Assembly: GCA_963576735.1 (NCBI GenBank)
Contig: CAUYWD010000077.1
Location: 1-64,000, forward strand
From: Bedellia somnulentella
Taxonomy: Eukaryota; Arthropoda; Insecta; Lepidoptera; Bedelliidae
DNA length: 64,000 nucleotides
Direction: 5' to 3'
The position numbers and the translations under genes are program-made. The notes beneath the pieces were generated by a model. That model saw nothing but the letters and a program-made list of their open reading frames with translations, did not search any database and had not been told where the DNA came from. Numbering within the stretch: position 1 is the stretch's first letter; every line of letters starts with the position of its first letter. This document shows, piece by piece, positions 21,802 to 32,703 of the stretch.

Positions 21802-22127
21802 AATAATAATAATTCTTTAATCAGATTAAAATTGATACATAGTTTACAAGAGTCAGCTGGTCCAGTACCGTCTTTACCATAAGGGCACACGGGGCACTGG
21901 CCCAGGGCCCCAATCCCAGGGGGGCCCCGAAGGACCGAAAATTACTCTCACACATTTATTCTCAAAACATTTTTGTCGGGCACATTACAATTAGTGATCT
22001 TATCAGAAGGTATTTACAAGGCATTTACTACGCCATTATATCGATTAGAAGATTTTAGTCAACAGAAATCCAGAAAGAAATCGTCATCGTAATCGTCACC
22101 AAATAAATATCGTTTAACTAAAAAATA

Positions 22128-22372
22128 AAGTTGTGTAGTGTCGGCTTAGAATAGCACTACCCCATTTCTTCCGGTGGGTGTACGTAAGAGGCGACTAACG
22201 GTATTGGGGCCTTTAAGGAATTTTTGGGCGATGCGGTTGGAGACCCATCACAAATAACCTTCATTTTACCATCTTTTCCCCACTAAAATTTCCAAAAGTG
22301 GCTGAGGAATTTTTAATTCTTTGGCTCTGGCTACCCCTTCTAGGGATTTATAGCCGTACATATATGTATATG
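22128..22372 (+). mobile_element. RTE-ended SINE-like element with 13-bp target duplication
   Basis: It begins near TTGTGTAGTGTCGGCTTAGA and ends TTTATAGCCGTACATATATG. TAACTAAAAAATA occurs at 22115-22127 and 22373-22385. This duplication shows retroposition. It is a near full-length member of the family, which resembles the Metulj SINEs I recall from Heliconius. Confidence 0.8.
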
Positions 22373-22480
22373 TAACTAAAAAATATTTCCCAATATAAGG
22401 TGAAAATCTTGTAAAAGCGTGGGTTGCTATAAAGACGAAAAAATCCGAAGTAGGTCCGATTAAAGTGGGTAAAATCGAGT

Positions 22481-23113
22481 GTTTCAAATCTGGGATGTGT
22501 GTTTACTAGAGATGGAAAGTGTGTTGAAAAAGGGTAATGCGATTAATGGAGCACTGGATAGTCTAATGTCTAGTCAATCGGTGTCCGAAAAGGCCCGAAT
22601 GACTGTGTATGATGCTGTTCTTGTCCCTACGCTTATGTATGGCAGCGAATGTTGGGTGTGGCAGAAGAAGCATGAAAGCAGAGTGAATACAGTAGAAATA
22701 AGGTCCCTCAGAAAAGTTTGTAATGTAAGGTTTTGTGATCGTGTTAGGAATGACGTGATTCGTGAAAGATGCGGTGATAAAGATGATATTGTAAGTAAGA
22801 TTGAAAAAAGAATATTGAGATGGTTTGGGAACATCGAGAGGATGGATGATTGGAAATTGGTAAAAGGTATTTACAGAGCTAATGTAGAAGGTAATGTTAG
22901 CAGAGGACGGCCACGGAGGACACACTTGGACCAAATTGAGAGTGTGCTCAAAAAGGCAGGCGTCCGAAGTATGAAGAATAAAAGAGCATGTATGAAAAGA
23001 TTGATGGATGTAGACGAAGCTAGAGAGGTTTGCCAGGATCGTACGAAGTGGCGATCAATAGTCTCTGCCTAACCCTATGGAAATTAACGGCTTGAGTACA
23101 TGTATGTATGTAT
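22481..23113 (+). mobile_element. 5'-truncated RTE copy with 12-bp target duplication
   Basis: The open frame 22479-23072 matches the last 190 or so codons of the RTE ORF at 46225 (SVSEKARMTVYDAVLVPTLM, YGSECWVWQKKHESRVN). It ends GAGTACATGTATGTATGTAT. GTAAAATCGAGT occurs at 22469-22480 and 23114-23125 as flanking duplication. The fragment lacks the catalytic domains. Confidence 0.82.
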
Positions 23114-24099
23114 GTAAAATCGAGTTTAAAGAAGTCGGTTACATACATACTAACATACCATACATACATACAGGAGAAGCTAATATAAACGTGTTAAAAA
23201 CCAGCAGCATTACATTTTGATTTTATTTGTTAAGTGTATGGATTTGATTTATTTTACCAATGTATTTTTTTATTTAAGTTTACAATTTTTTCCAACGATT
23301 ATATTATTTGTTTTATATAAAAAGTGTCGCTGTGTTACATTATAATTTTAAATTCTGATTTGTTAAAATTTTTAAGAGATTTGCATGCCACAGATGGTGG
23401 AATATAGCATGGTCTAAATAAATGTTGTAACATCTAATATGTCAAATACCTATATTCGCAAATAAAGTATTTTTTTGCAAACTCTTTAATGGCATATTAT
23501 ATCATACTATATTGAATTACCCATAGAGATATAATACCTCTATGAGATTACCTGTAATAAGTGGTCATACTCATACTTATTAGTAAAAAATGTTATTATA
23601 ATTCGCATTTTAACTTTCCAAAAGGGCCCCCAATTCTTGTGTGCCCAAGGGCCCCAGCCTAGTTTAAGACGGCCCTGAGCTGGTCCCAAACTAGGCTCAT
23701 CGCCTGTATCTCGGGATACAGCTTATTGTTCCTACAATATATTGTTAAGAAAAACGAAAAAGACACATTACAATTATTAACATTGCAAAAATAATTAAAA
23801 TAATTAATTGCATACACTTAACTATACAATACCTAAAAATACAAAAAGCTATGACATTAAAAACTAATAATTATGAATTATAGTTAATCATTTAAACATA
23901 ATAAAAAGACCTTGATACTCAGTTTGTAATTTAGTAAGTTAAATGAAGATTAAAGTATGTTCCTTTCTGCGTGTATATGTGTGTGCGTGAGTGTGTATCA
24001 GCAGAAAGGGTGAGTAATGTATATTTTAGTGTAATAGTAAATATATAATGTAGTTTTATTTGTTCTTATTATGCATAATTTATCTCTTAATAAGTTAAA

Positions 24100-27000
24100 C
24101 TAAACTAGTGTTCTTAGCAGATATTCCGTTTCATCATAGTTGATGTTATGTAGCCAATCAAACAAGGTTTTTTTGCATTCATAAACATTCATGGAATAAA
24201 TACCTATTTGTTTGTTTATTTTGTTATATATAAAAGGTCCAAGAAAACAAAAGTATCTATGCGTAAAGGCATGTTTAAATCTACAATTATTGCTAATGAC
24301 ATCCTTGCAGCGCCTTTGTAGTATAATGTCGGGATCAAAATTGGTAGAAGAATGTTTCTTGAGTACAACACTATAAATAAACAACTGTCGCACTGTTAGA
24401 ACGCTGCATTAATTATAAAGCTTTTGGGTAGGATACCATTTAGGGTGAAAATTCATAATTTTAAGAATAGCTCTTTGGGATCTTTCTATAGAAATCAAAG
24501 TGCTTGTTGGTACCCCACCCCAACTACTTATGCCATACACTAGGATGGATTGGCATAGTGATAAATATATATTATTAAGTAGTTTGGGGTCTGCTATTGA
24601 TCTAAGACGACAAAATACGAACATCAACTTTCTGATTCTGTTAGCAATAAGTTTGATATGTTCCTTGAAGTTCAGATTAGAATCAAGGATCACTCCAAGG
24701 TATTTAATGTGATTCGCTCTAGTTAATTCTGGACAAGTGCAATTGTTTGCAGATTGTAGTGGAAATTTATTACAGCTGTGTGCAATTAAATGATGTGTAA
24801 TAGCAGGTTGGCTGTTTTTACGCATAGAAAAAGACATATATTGCGTTTTATTGGCGTTAAGGGTTAGGCAATTAGATGTAAGCCATTTACACACTTCGTT
24901 GAATCCATTTTGTGCGATACCGAATACCTCATCCCAAGTGTCTCCAGTAAAAACCAAAGCCGTATCATCAGCGTAACAATAGGTTTTGCCTCTGATGGAT
25001 TGAGTGCAAAGAAGATCGTTGATGTATATCAAGAACAGGATGGGACCCAAGATACTACCCTGCGGAACTCCATATGTCACTTGTTCATCAGTACTGATAT
25101 AATTGTTTATTTTGACACATTGAGTTCTGTTTGTTAGGTAATCATTAAACAGGGCTAATTGAGTACCTCTTATTCCTATACTTTCCAACTTAGTAAGTAG
25201 CTTTGAGATAGAGACGGTGTCAAACGCTTTTGCAAGGTCAATAAAGATACCAACGATTTTTTTGCTGTTGTCAAGATTTCGTACAACATGATCTGTCAGA
25301 TCATGTATAGCATCTTGAGCCGATTTTCCACATCGAAAACCGTACTGGCTACCAGATAGTAAGTTGTTTGTCTCCAGATAGTCTACCAATCTAGAGTTTA
25401 TTATTCGTTCAAGAATTTTGGACAAAGAAGGTAATATTGATATTGGCCTGTAATTGTTGAGACAATCTCTATTCCCGGCTTTATGGATAGGGTGAATTAT
25501 GGACTTTTTAAGTGACCCAGGGAAGACACCCTGCATCAAGCACTGATTAAAAATATGTGTTAGAGGAGAAACCAGAGAACTTCTACAGTAATGTATAATT
25601 TTATTTGAGATATTGTCCCATCCCACAGAACAGTTTGACTTAAGTCCTTTTATTAAATTGTCAATTTCAGACTCGTCTGTGTTTAAAAGAACGAAAGAAT
25701 TAACCACCTGTCTTATAGGGGATTGAGACAATTCAATCTCATTATTTGAATTTAGATCGGCTGCAAGTTTAGGTCCCATTTCTGCGAAGTGTTTATTAAT
25801 CAAATTGATTGATTCCGTAGGGTTGTCAATATTTAATAGTTCGGAAGCTGGTTTTTTAATTTTCATTGTGTGTGTAACTTTTTTAATTATATCCCAGGTT
25901 TTTTTATTGTTACTCATAAATAAAAGATGTTATTAAAGGAAAGAAAAATTTCGACACTGGCGGGGTTCGAACCCGCGACCTTCGGGTATACGCCCCCGTC
26001 GCTCTGCCAACTGAGCTACAGTGTCAGTTGGCATCCAGCGCGAAATTTCTCTATCCTTTGTTTCTTTTTTACACGTTCAAGTAGTGTTTGCGTTTCCTAC
26101 CTCCGAATTTTAACTAATTCGGACGGCCACTTGTCTACCTTTTCAGATAGAATGCAAATGTTGGAAACGCCTAACTATCACATAATTTAATGTTTTTTGA
26201 CATGAATTCCTCATGTGGGGATTATTACTCATAAATAAAAGATGTTATTAAAGGAAAGAAAAATTTTTCGACACTGGCGGGGTTCGAACCCGCGACCTTC
26301 GGGTATACGCCCCCGTCGCTCTGCCAACTGAGCTACAGTGTCAGTTGGCATCCAGCGCGAAATTTCTCTATCCTTTGTTTCTTTTTTACACGTTCAAGTA
26401 GTGTTTGCGTTTCCTACCTCCGAATTTTAACTAATTCGGACGGCCACTTGTCTACCTTTTCAGATAGAATGCAAATGTTGGAAACGCCTAACTATCACAT
26501 AATTTAATGTTTTTTGACATGAATTCATCATGTGGGGATTATTACTCATAAATAAAAGATGTTATTAAAGGAAAGAAAAATTTCGACACTGGCGGGGTTC
26601 GAACCCCGCCAGTGTCGAAATTTTTCTTTCCTTTAATAACATCTTTTATTTATGAGTAATAATCCCCACATGAGGAATTCATGTCAAAAAACATTAATTT
26701 TTTTTATTGTTGTTTTTGGCCATTTGCAATTCGTTCTTTTCATAAGCATGTTTAATTCTTTTTAGTAATTTGTTACAGAAATTTCTATATCTGGTATAAG
26801 TAATTCGTAGGATTGGATTATTTGGTGACATATTGGATTGGGAATGCAGTTCATCCCTATTATTTATGCATTTCAGGAGCCCTGGTGTGATCCAAGGCGT
26901 AAGAGGTCTTTTTTTACGAGATAACTTTGTTACCGTACTGTTTGCTTCGATAGCTTTTTGCAGTTCGAAAGTCAAAGTATCAATAGCTAGGTTTGGGTCA

Positions 27001-27851
27001 TTTATGGTATAGATAGGTTGAAAATCTATATGCTCAACATCAATCAGTAATTTTTCATAATTAATTTTAGTTTTCGTTGCCTCATATGGGATCCTAACTA
27101 TTTTTTGACTTAGAGATAATATTGTAGCTTGGTGGTCTGTAAGTGATGATGAGGTTACTAGAGTCAGAGATGGTGAGTTCGTTTTTAACATTATGTGATC
27201 GAGACAAGACTTATTTAGTCTAGTTGGTAGCTGATGAGCAGGGAGAAGACCATGTGCGGCACATAAATCTAGATAATCATTGGTATTGGGGGAGTTGTCC
27301 AATAGGTCAATGTTTATGTCTCCTATCACAGATATGTTTTTAAATGAGCGCAGGCCGGTCAATATTATATCGAGGTTTTCGATAAAACTATCAATATTCT
27401 TTACTGATGGGGATCTATAAATTGATATAATTGCAGTATGATCACTAATTTTCAAAACAAGGCAATTGATATTTGGGCACCGAGGCTCCTCGACACAAAC
27501 TAACAGATCATTTTTTGCGTAAATAACTACTCCATCATTTTGTAAATAATTGTGTGTGGTTGCATAGTTGTTGTAGCCTGCAAGAGTAGGTACTAATGAA
27601 TTATTTGATAACCAACACTCCGTTAATATTACAATATCACAGTTCAATCGGAGAGTGTTCAGCATAACTATAAATCCATCAAAGTTCTTGTTAATGCTAC
27701 GTATGTTTTGGTTAATGATGCGTAAATCTTTAGCTCTTGAATTAATAATGCCGTTGACCTCTGTTAGATTCACAGATGTTAGATTGCAGATCTTTGCCTC
27801 TGATACCTGAAAATCGTCTATTGAAGAAACATAGTCACTGTGAAGGCCCAT
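24100..27851 (-). pseudogene. Jockey-clade LINE ORF2, one insertion and one in-frame stop
   Basis: N-terminal part 27851-26694: APE endonuclease (INQNIRSINKNFDGF, LTECWLS, VIGDINIDLL, CLDHIMLK, LTDHQATIL). Central part 25917-24409: reverse transcriptase (NCSVGWDNIS, NYRPISILPSLSKILE, IFIDLAKAFDTVS, YGVPQGSILGPILF, YADDTALV). C-terminal part to 24100 is in the same frame after a TAA at 24409-24411. The two main parts are separated by an 800-base insertion including its duplicated target; subtracting 800 puts both into one frame. So the ORF was intact when the insertion happened. Confidence 0.85.
25912..26698 (-). mobile_element. Tandem/palindromic tRNA-containing retroposon inside Jockey ORF2
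   Basis: Two full units of about 314 bases in direct repeat (starting near 25914 and 26228), each with the tRNA-like minus-strand region, are followed by a third partial unit that folds back on itself at GGCGGGGTTCGAACCCCGCC. TTTTTTTATTGTT at 25899-25911 and 26699-26711 is the duplicated target. Near-identity of the units points to recent duplication or template switching. Confidence 0.78.
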
Positions 27852-28255
27852 TTTTAAAACATATGTAAGGTGAGCCTTTTGTAATGAACTTTAAGTCAAT
27901 TATATTGACTGAGAATCTGTTGTAGTTTTCTATGCATCGTATGATATTATCGGTGACCTTGGTCAAATACAATCGCAAGTATATAATATATTTATAGATA
28001 TACTGGACCCTTAGCGAAATATTAGATAATAATATATATAATAATTGAGTGATTGTAAATAATATAATAGAGTGTGTGCTATAAAAGGCGTGTATGAGTA
28101 TAGTCAGTAAGTAGAGTGTAAGTAATATAAGAAAATAGTAAAAAAATATGTATTTAAGAGTAACATATTGTGTGGACATAATTTCAGAAATATCAGTGCA
28201 AAAACTAGAATCATTAGCAATTAAAAACAAATAAAATGATAGTTGGTTAAATAGT

Positions 28256-28537
28256 CACTTCTTCGCTTCCTGTAGCCTCGTCAGATCGTCTTCATCCTTA
28301 ATACGTATAAATGGCTGTCCTTCTTTGTGCCTGATATATATCTTACCGTGAGAGGTCCAACAGTAGTTGTAATCAAATTTCTTAGCGAATTCCCTCGCAA
28401 GATAGTAGATCCTTTTATTTTTTGCAGTCAGGCATTCGGATACATATATTGGGGTTGAAGATCCTTCTAGCTTCAGCGAGGTTGTAGTAAGTCTTTTTCC
28501 AGATTTATAGTAATCTTTTACGGCTTTAGAAACTTTT
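28256..28537 (-). pseudogene. Jockey LINE ORF1 C-terminal remnant (FP-like domain)
   Basis: This frame reads STPIYVSECLTAKNKRIYYL, AREFAKKFDYNYCWTSHGK and IYIRHKEGQPFIRIKDEDDL, ending EAKK and TGA at 28256-28258. It is the ORF1 C-terminal domain of lepidopteran LINEs, located 400 bases upstream of ORF2 on the same strand. It is cut at the 5' side (stop at 28538-28540), consistent with 5' truncation of the element. Confidence 0.75.
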
Positions 28538-28545
28538 TACTTACG

Positions 28546-29296
28546 GTTTGAGTTTTGTAATTGCAAATAATTTTAGCGTCGAAGTTTAATGAATGATCAA
28601 GTAAGTATGCATAGCATACCTAAACCTATTCAGAACGGAGTTTTATATTAGCGTCAACAACATTTCATCATGGGATTTATTATGATTTCTATACAAAATG
28701 TTCTTGTGAGGGAAATATTGAAAAATCTTAAAAATTCTCCGTTTTCAGATTGTTTCCTTTGTTAATATTTGATCACCGACCTGGATGCCGAATTTCAACT
28801 TCCTGGGATATCTGGAAGTGGGTTAGCTTTTTGATCTATATGTCAGTGAGTTACTAAAAAAATCGCGATTTTGGATGTTTACATCTTAATAACCCTTTGT
28901 TATGTATTTATGGAAATTGGGCTACTAGTTTGTATCCTTGATATCAACAAATGAGCCAAATTTGGTTGGTTTATGTTGATTAGATTTTGAGGTTATGATG
29001 ATGTAAAAAGTCGCTCCAAATGGTTCGTGTAATATACACATACGGTGCGCGCTCGCCGCCTTGGCTTGGCTTGACGCACTGCCGTGCGTCTTGATAAAAA
29101 AGAAAGAGTTAAAGTTGCAAATCAAGAAGATGTAATATATGTGAAGTTTTGGGAGATCCGCTTTATCTTGAGCCTAGGTACAATGCTTCGCCTACTTTAA
29201 AGCAACAGGATAACATTAGAATACAAAAAGTTTTTAATTTTGATCTCTACGTGGTTGCTTGTAATCCCAAATAGGTTGAAAAAATTATAGAAGCCA
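28546..29296. other. Intergenic stretch
   Basis: No convincing ORF or repeat boundary. It lies between the truncated 5' end of the Jockey LINE and the THAP-coding element. Confidence 0.35.
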
Positions 29297-30801
29297 CCTT
29301 TGACTATAAACACTATAGACAGAGCGATGTTACGTCATCCATTTTAAAAAGAGAAGCCCTTATTTAAGTTTTTATATGTTAAAAAGAGACACAAATCTTT
29401 ATTGTCATCTCTATCGCGTAACCCGTTTTGTTGATGTCACACTTTTAAATTGTGACAAACAAAGCGTCGACTTGTGAGCGATTTTGGTTTTCTTTTGATT
29501 TTGAGAAAGATTTTATTCATTTGTATATTGTTATTGTGACAAAAGAGACTCCATTAGTTAAGTTATTATTTAGTGAGGTATGGTTGGGTGTAGCGTGCTT
29601 GGCTGCGGAAGCCACAGCGAAAAACACATCGAAGGATTGACTTTCCACAAGTGAGTGAGTTTTTATATGTTTTTCTACAGATAAATACATAATAAATACA
29701 TTGCGCGATCAGAAAATAAGTGATTCAAATGTTAATTACGTTGAACTAGATTACTACCATTTAATTTAGTTATTTTGAGCAATTTTTTAATAGTATAACC
29801 TAAAAATATGCAGTAAGTGTTGCCATAATTCACGTTTTCATCCTACCCTGTCGTTAGGGTAAAATTTTCAAATTAGTGAACTGATGTTAATGAGTGAGCA
29901 TATTATGAATTTCGTCGCGCTATAGCGACGCTGAATGATTTCCAATTGTTATCTACGGAATTAGTAAGTAATAAATTTGTTTTATTTATTTAATTTCTTC
30001 GTATTCATTACAGTTTTCCTAAAGACGCGAATCTACGAGAAAAATGGATTGCGGCCACTGGAAGATGCAATAGGAAATCAACCAAAGTTTTGAGGCATAC
30101 TATAAAGTTGAAAGGCACCTCGTTTTTGTCCAAAGACTAAGCTTTGGCTATAGCTTTAAAATACTTAGATGTACGAATACATCATCTTTTGAAAAATGTG
30201 ACTGAAATAGACGAATGAATTCGAAATTTTCACACGAAACTGATTTTGTTTAAAGGTCAATAGTAAATAATGCAATAAAACTCATGTACAAAATAGTGCT
30301 GTCTTTTATTTTGCAAAATACAAACATAGACCCCACTATACCCATGATGACCCGTATGATATTTACATAACTTGCACTTATGGAACAGCTGTTTTTTTTG
30401 TCCAGTAACAAAGTTAGTCCCGTACAAAAATTTATTCGTAATCATGGGAAGATTCATCCCTGATAGTTAGTACATATTATATTATCTGTGGTACAATGCT
30501 TTAGATTTTACGGTGTATTAAACATCAGTATAAATGGTAAAATAAAAGATTGTATAATACTAGGACCAAGTATGTATAATTATATGATTGCAGGAAATAA
30601 TATAGTAAACCTTTAATTAAACAATAAATTGACGTAATCAATTTTAAATTAAAAAGTAGCTTTTAGAATGGTGATAATAGTATTTTGGGGTAATTGTTTT
30701 CTAGTGATCGCAACATTACATTACAGGGAAAAATATTGCTATCTAAAAGAGGTACTCTCCCGTTGCATTATGACTCTGTCTATAGTGTTTATAGTCAAAG
30801 G
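29297..30801. mobile_element. Possible DNA mini-element bounded by 28-bp inverted repeats, encoding THAP exons
   Basis: CCTTTGACTATAAACACTAT AGACAGAG occurs at 29297-29324 and inverted at 30774-30801, a perfect 28-base match. The only coding potential inside is the split THAP domain. I found no target duplication, so the outer ends may lie slightly beyond. Confidence 0.5.
29580..30140 (+). pseudogene. THAP-domain DNA-binding protein remnant, two exons
   Basis: Exon 1 (29580-29650) reads MVGCSVLGCGSHSEKHIEGL TFH; donor AA|GTGAGT. Exon 2 (30014-30140, acceptor ATTACAG) reads NFPKDANLREKWIAATGR. Together they give the THAP start C-x4-C, FH-FP and W-A-R core. Downstream the second zinc pair (normally C-x2-H-F) and the AVPY-type motif are missing and the frame ends SFLSKD-stop, so the domain is degraded. 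THAP domains are found in P-element transposases and many insect proteins. Confidence 0.65.
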
Positions 30802-31402
30802 CAGCCACAGACAGATGGCATATTTCAAGTTTCTTGAGCTATCGTCAATATGCTTGCTTTGAACCATGAAGCTACTAACTTAACAGGAGAGCGTACTCAC
30901 AAAAATATGGTAAACAAAAATGCAATTTATTACCATGCAATAAAGTTAATTATCTTTTAAAAACTGTCAAGCAGAGAAACGTCCTAGAACGAGAGCCGTG
31001 TGAGAGAGAAGTGTGTCCCGCTCGCGCGGTTGCCAGTCGAGATTAAGTTCAAAGAAAAACAAATTCAAACTTATTTATAGGGAATATTTTATAAAAAGCA
31101 GGTTATTAACTGTTCCTTTTATGTATTTAATTTTAATTATTATTGTCGCCTATCGATTTGGAGATAAATAATTGGTTAAGTTTGGCAAAAGGGATATTAA
31201 TATTTGTCACGGGTATCCCCATCGAAACAAGATAAATGTGGTGTCCACAATTTATCATCTGTTTGAGTGTTTTGGAGCTTTTATCATTCAATTAAGAAAA
31301 TAGTGATAATATGGGTTCATGTTATGGAACAATAAATAAAATAACCTGTATCATCTCGAACTTTACCACATGAATGCATTAAACGATTTGAATTTGAATA
31401 TA

Positions 31403-31620
31403 GCTGTGTGGTGTCGGCTTAGTATAGCACTACCCCATTTCTTCCGGTGGGTGTACGTAAGAGGCGACTAATGGTATTGGGGCTTTTAAGGGATTTTAAG
31501 GCAATGCGGTTGAGACCCATCACCAACAACCTTTATTTCACCATCTTTTCCCCCACGCAACTTCCAAAAGTGGCTGAGGTAATTTTAATTCTCAAGCACT
31601 GGCTACCCATTCTTTTATAA
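31403..31620 (+). mobile_element. RTE-ended SINE-like element, variant 3' end
   Basis: Start GCTGTGTGGTGTCGGC; body intact to GGCTACCCATTC, then TTTTATAATC instead of the usual GCCGTGAGTATATG tail, the same junction as at 10101-10318. Confidence 0.75.
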
Positions 31621-31701
31621 TCTATTAATTAAGAATAAATATGTATAAAAAACACGTTGATTTACCAAAAACAATGTATATTTGTAAATATAAGTGTTTT
31701 T

Positions 31702-31904
31702 ATAATATTTTTTATAATGTTTGTATGTAAATATAACTAATAAATAAAGGATAAATAAAGGAAAGAAAAATTTCGACACAGGTGGGGATCGAACCCGCGA
31801 CCTCGGGTATACGCCCCCGTCGCTCTTCCAATTGAGCCACCGCGTCAAAGGCTGCATCAGGTCCCCACATGAGGTTTTCATCAACAAAAACATTCAAAAT
31901 ATTT
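31702..31904 (-). mobile_element. tRNA-containing retroposon with 16-bp target duplication
   Basis: AAATATAAGTGTTTTT occurs at 31686-31701 and 31905-31920. Between them lies a single unit: tRNA-like minus-strand region (GCGGTGGCTCAATTGGAAGA, GCGGGTTCGATCCCCACC), flanked by CATGAGGTTTTCAT on one side and GGAAAGAAAAATTTCGACAC on the other. The 16-bp duplication indicates LINE-type retroposition. Confidence 0.78.
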
Positions 31905-32505
31905 AAATATAAGTGTTTTTGTATCCTTTAGAGGAACTCTTATTAAAACACCAACAGATGGTCACCCTACATAAAACGAGACACAGTTAGCTAGTTAGCC
32001 ATCCTTTTTCAGGACACTTTAGGTCGCCAGCGCGCGTTCCTGTTTAAGTAATACTTCCATGCTTTGAACAATGCTAAGCTGTAACTGCCATTGACGTACC
32101 CAGTAAGGCATTTAGATTTGAAATGATTGACTTTTTGCTAAGCATGCGTTTTGCCAAGAAAGTTACAATGAAGACTTACACGGATCAAGTGACTGGACTT
32201 CGATCTTCCTATTCACTATGGCGAGGATATACTTAATTGGTTTGAGCGAAAAGTATGATATGTTTTATTTATTTTATTATTTTTATTTTATTTTATTCGG
32301 AAGATTTACAGCATTAAAACTTTTTGATACAAACTTAATTAATTATCTTTTAGCCATTTACAAATCTTCACACATAATATCTTGCTAGCATAAGGAAAAA
32401 ACAGGTTATGTTTACTTTGTAATAATTAATTTGATTATACTGCAGAGAACTTTTTTTTTTTCGTTTTTAAATTAAATATAAATGTACTACATTACAAAAC
32501 AATAT

Positions 32506-32703
32506 TTAAACATTAACAATACAATAACAATCTTTATGTTTGGAGTAATCTTGAGCGATCACCCAGATCTTTAGGAGACTTAACTGGTTATGGGTTTCCT
32601 TCACATCCTCTGTGTAAGGACTTTCCTCAGGTTGGGTATATTTTACACACAGAATTTGCTCAAGAATATCGGGCTTTGGTTCTTCTTGGAGTAGTAGAAA
32701 CAA
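32506..32703 (-). CDS. Possible terminal exon of an unidentified gene
   Basis: The frame reads EPKPDILEQILCVKYTQPEE and so on for 65 codons, ending CYCIVNV-stop, with protein-like composition in an AT-rich area. A possible acceptor (CTCCAAG) precedes it at about 32682. I recognise no family and found no upstream exon. It could be chance or a transposon remnant. Confidence 0.25.
   Translation of the reverse strand: MFLLLQEEPKPDILEQILCVKYTQPEESPYTEDVKETHNQLSLLKIWVIAQDYSKHKDCYCIVNV

Larger units (their letters stand above)
21863..23677. mobile_element. hAT-like DNA element, non-autonomous, with 8-bp target duplication
   Basis: AGCTGGTC is repeated at 21855-21862 and 23678-23685. The termini are CAGTACCGTCTTTA on the left and, inverted, CAGGGCCGTCTTAA on the right; both subterminal regions share GGGCACAC and runs of GGGCCC. 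An 8-bp duplication and CAG start fit the hAT superfamily. No transposase is present. Inside are a SINE-like copy (22128-22372) and an RTE fragment (22481-23113), each with its own duplication. Confidence 0.72.
21802..28545 (-). mobile_element. 5'-truncated Jockey LINE with two nested insertions
   Basis: The order on the minus strand is ORF1 remnant, ORF2, about 415 bases of 3' UTR, a hAT-like insertion, 60 more bases and a (TTA)n tail at 21814-21802. The insertions are 21863-23677 (8-bp duplication) and 25912-26698 (13-bp duplication). The Dong element adjoins the tail. Confidence 0.72.
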
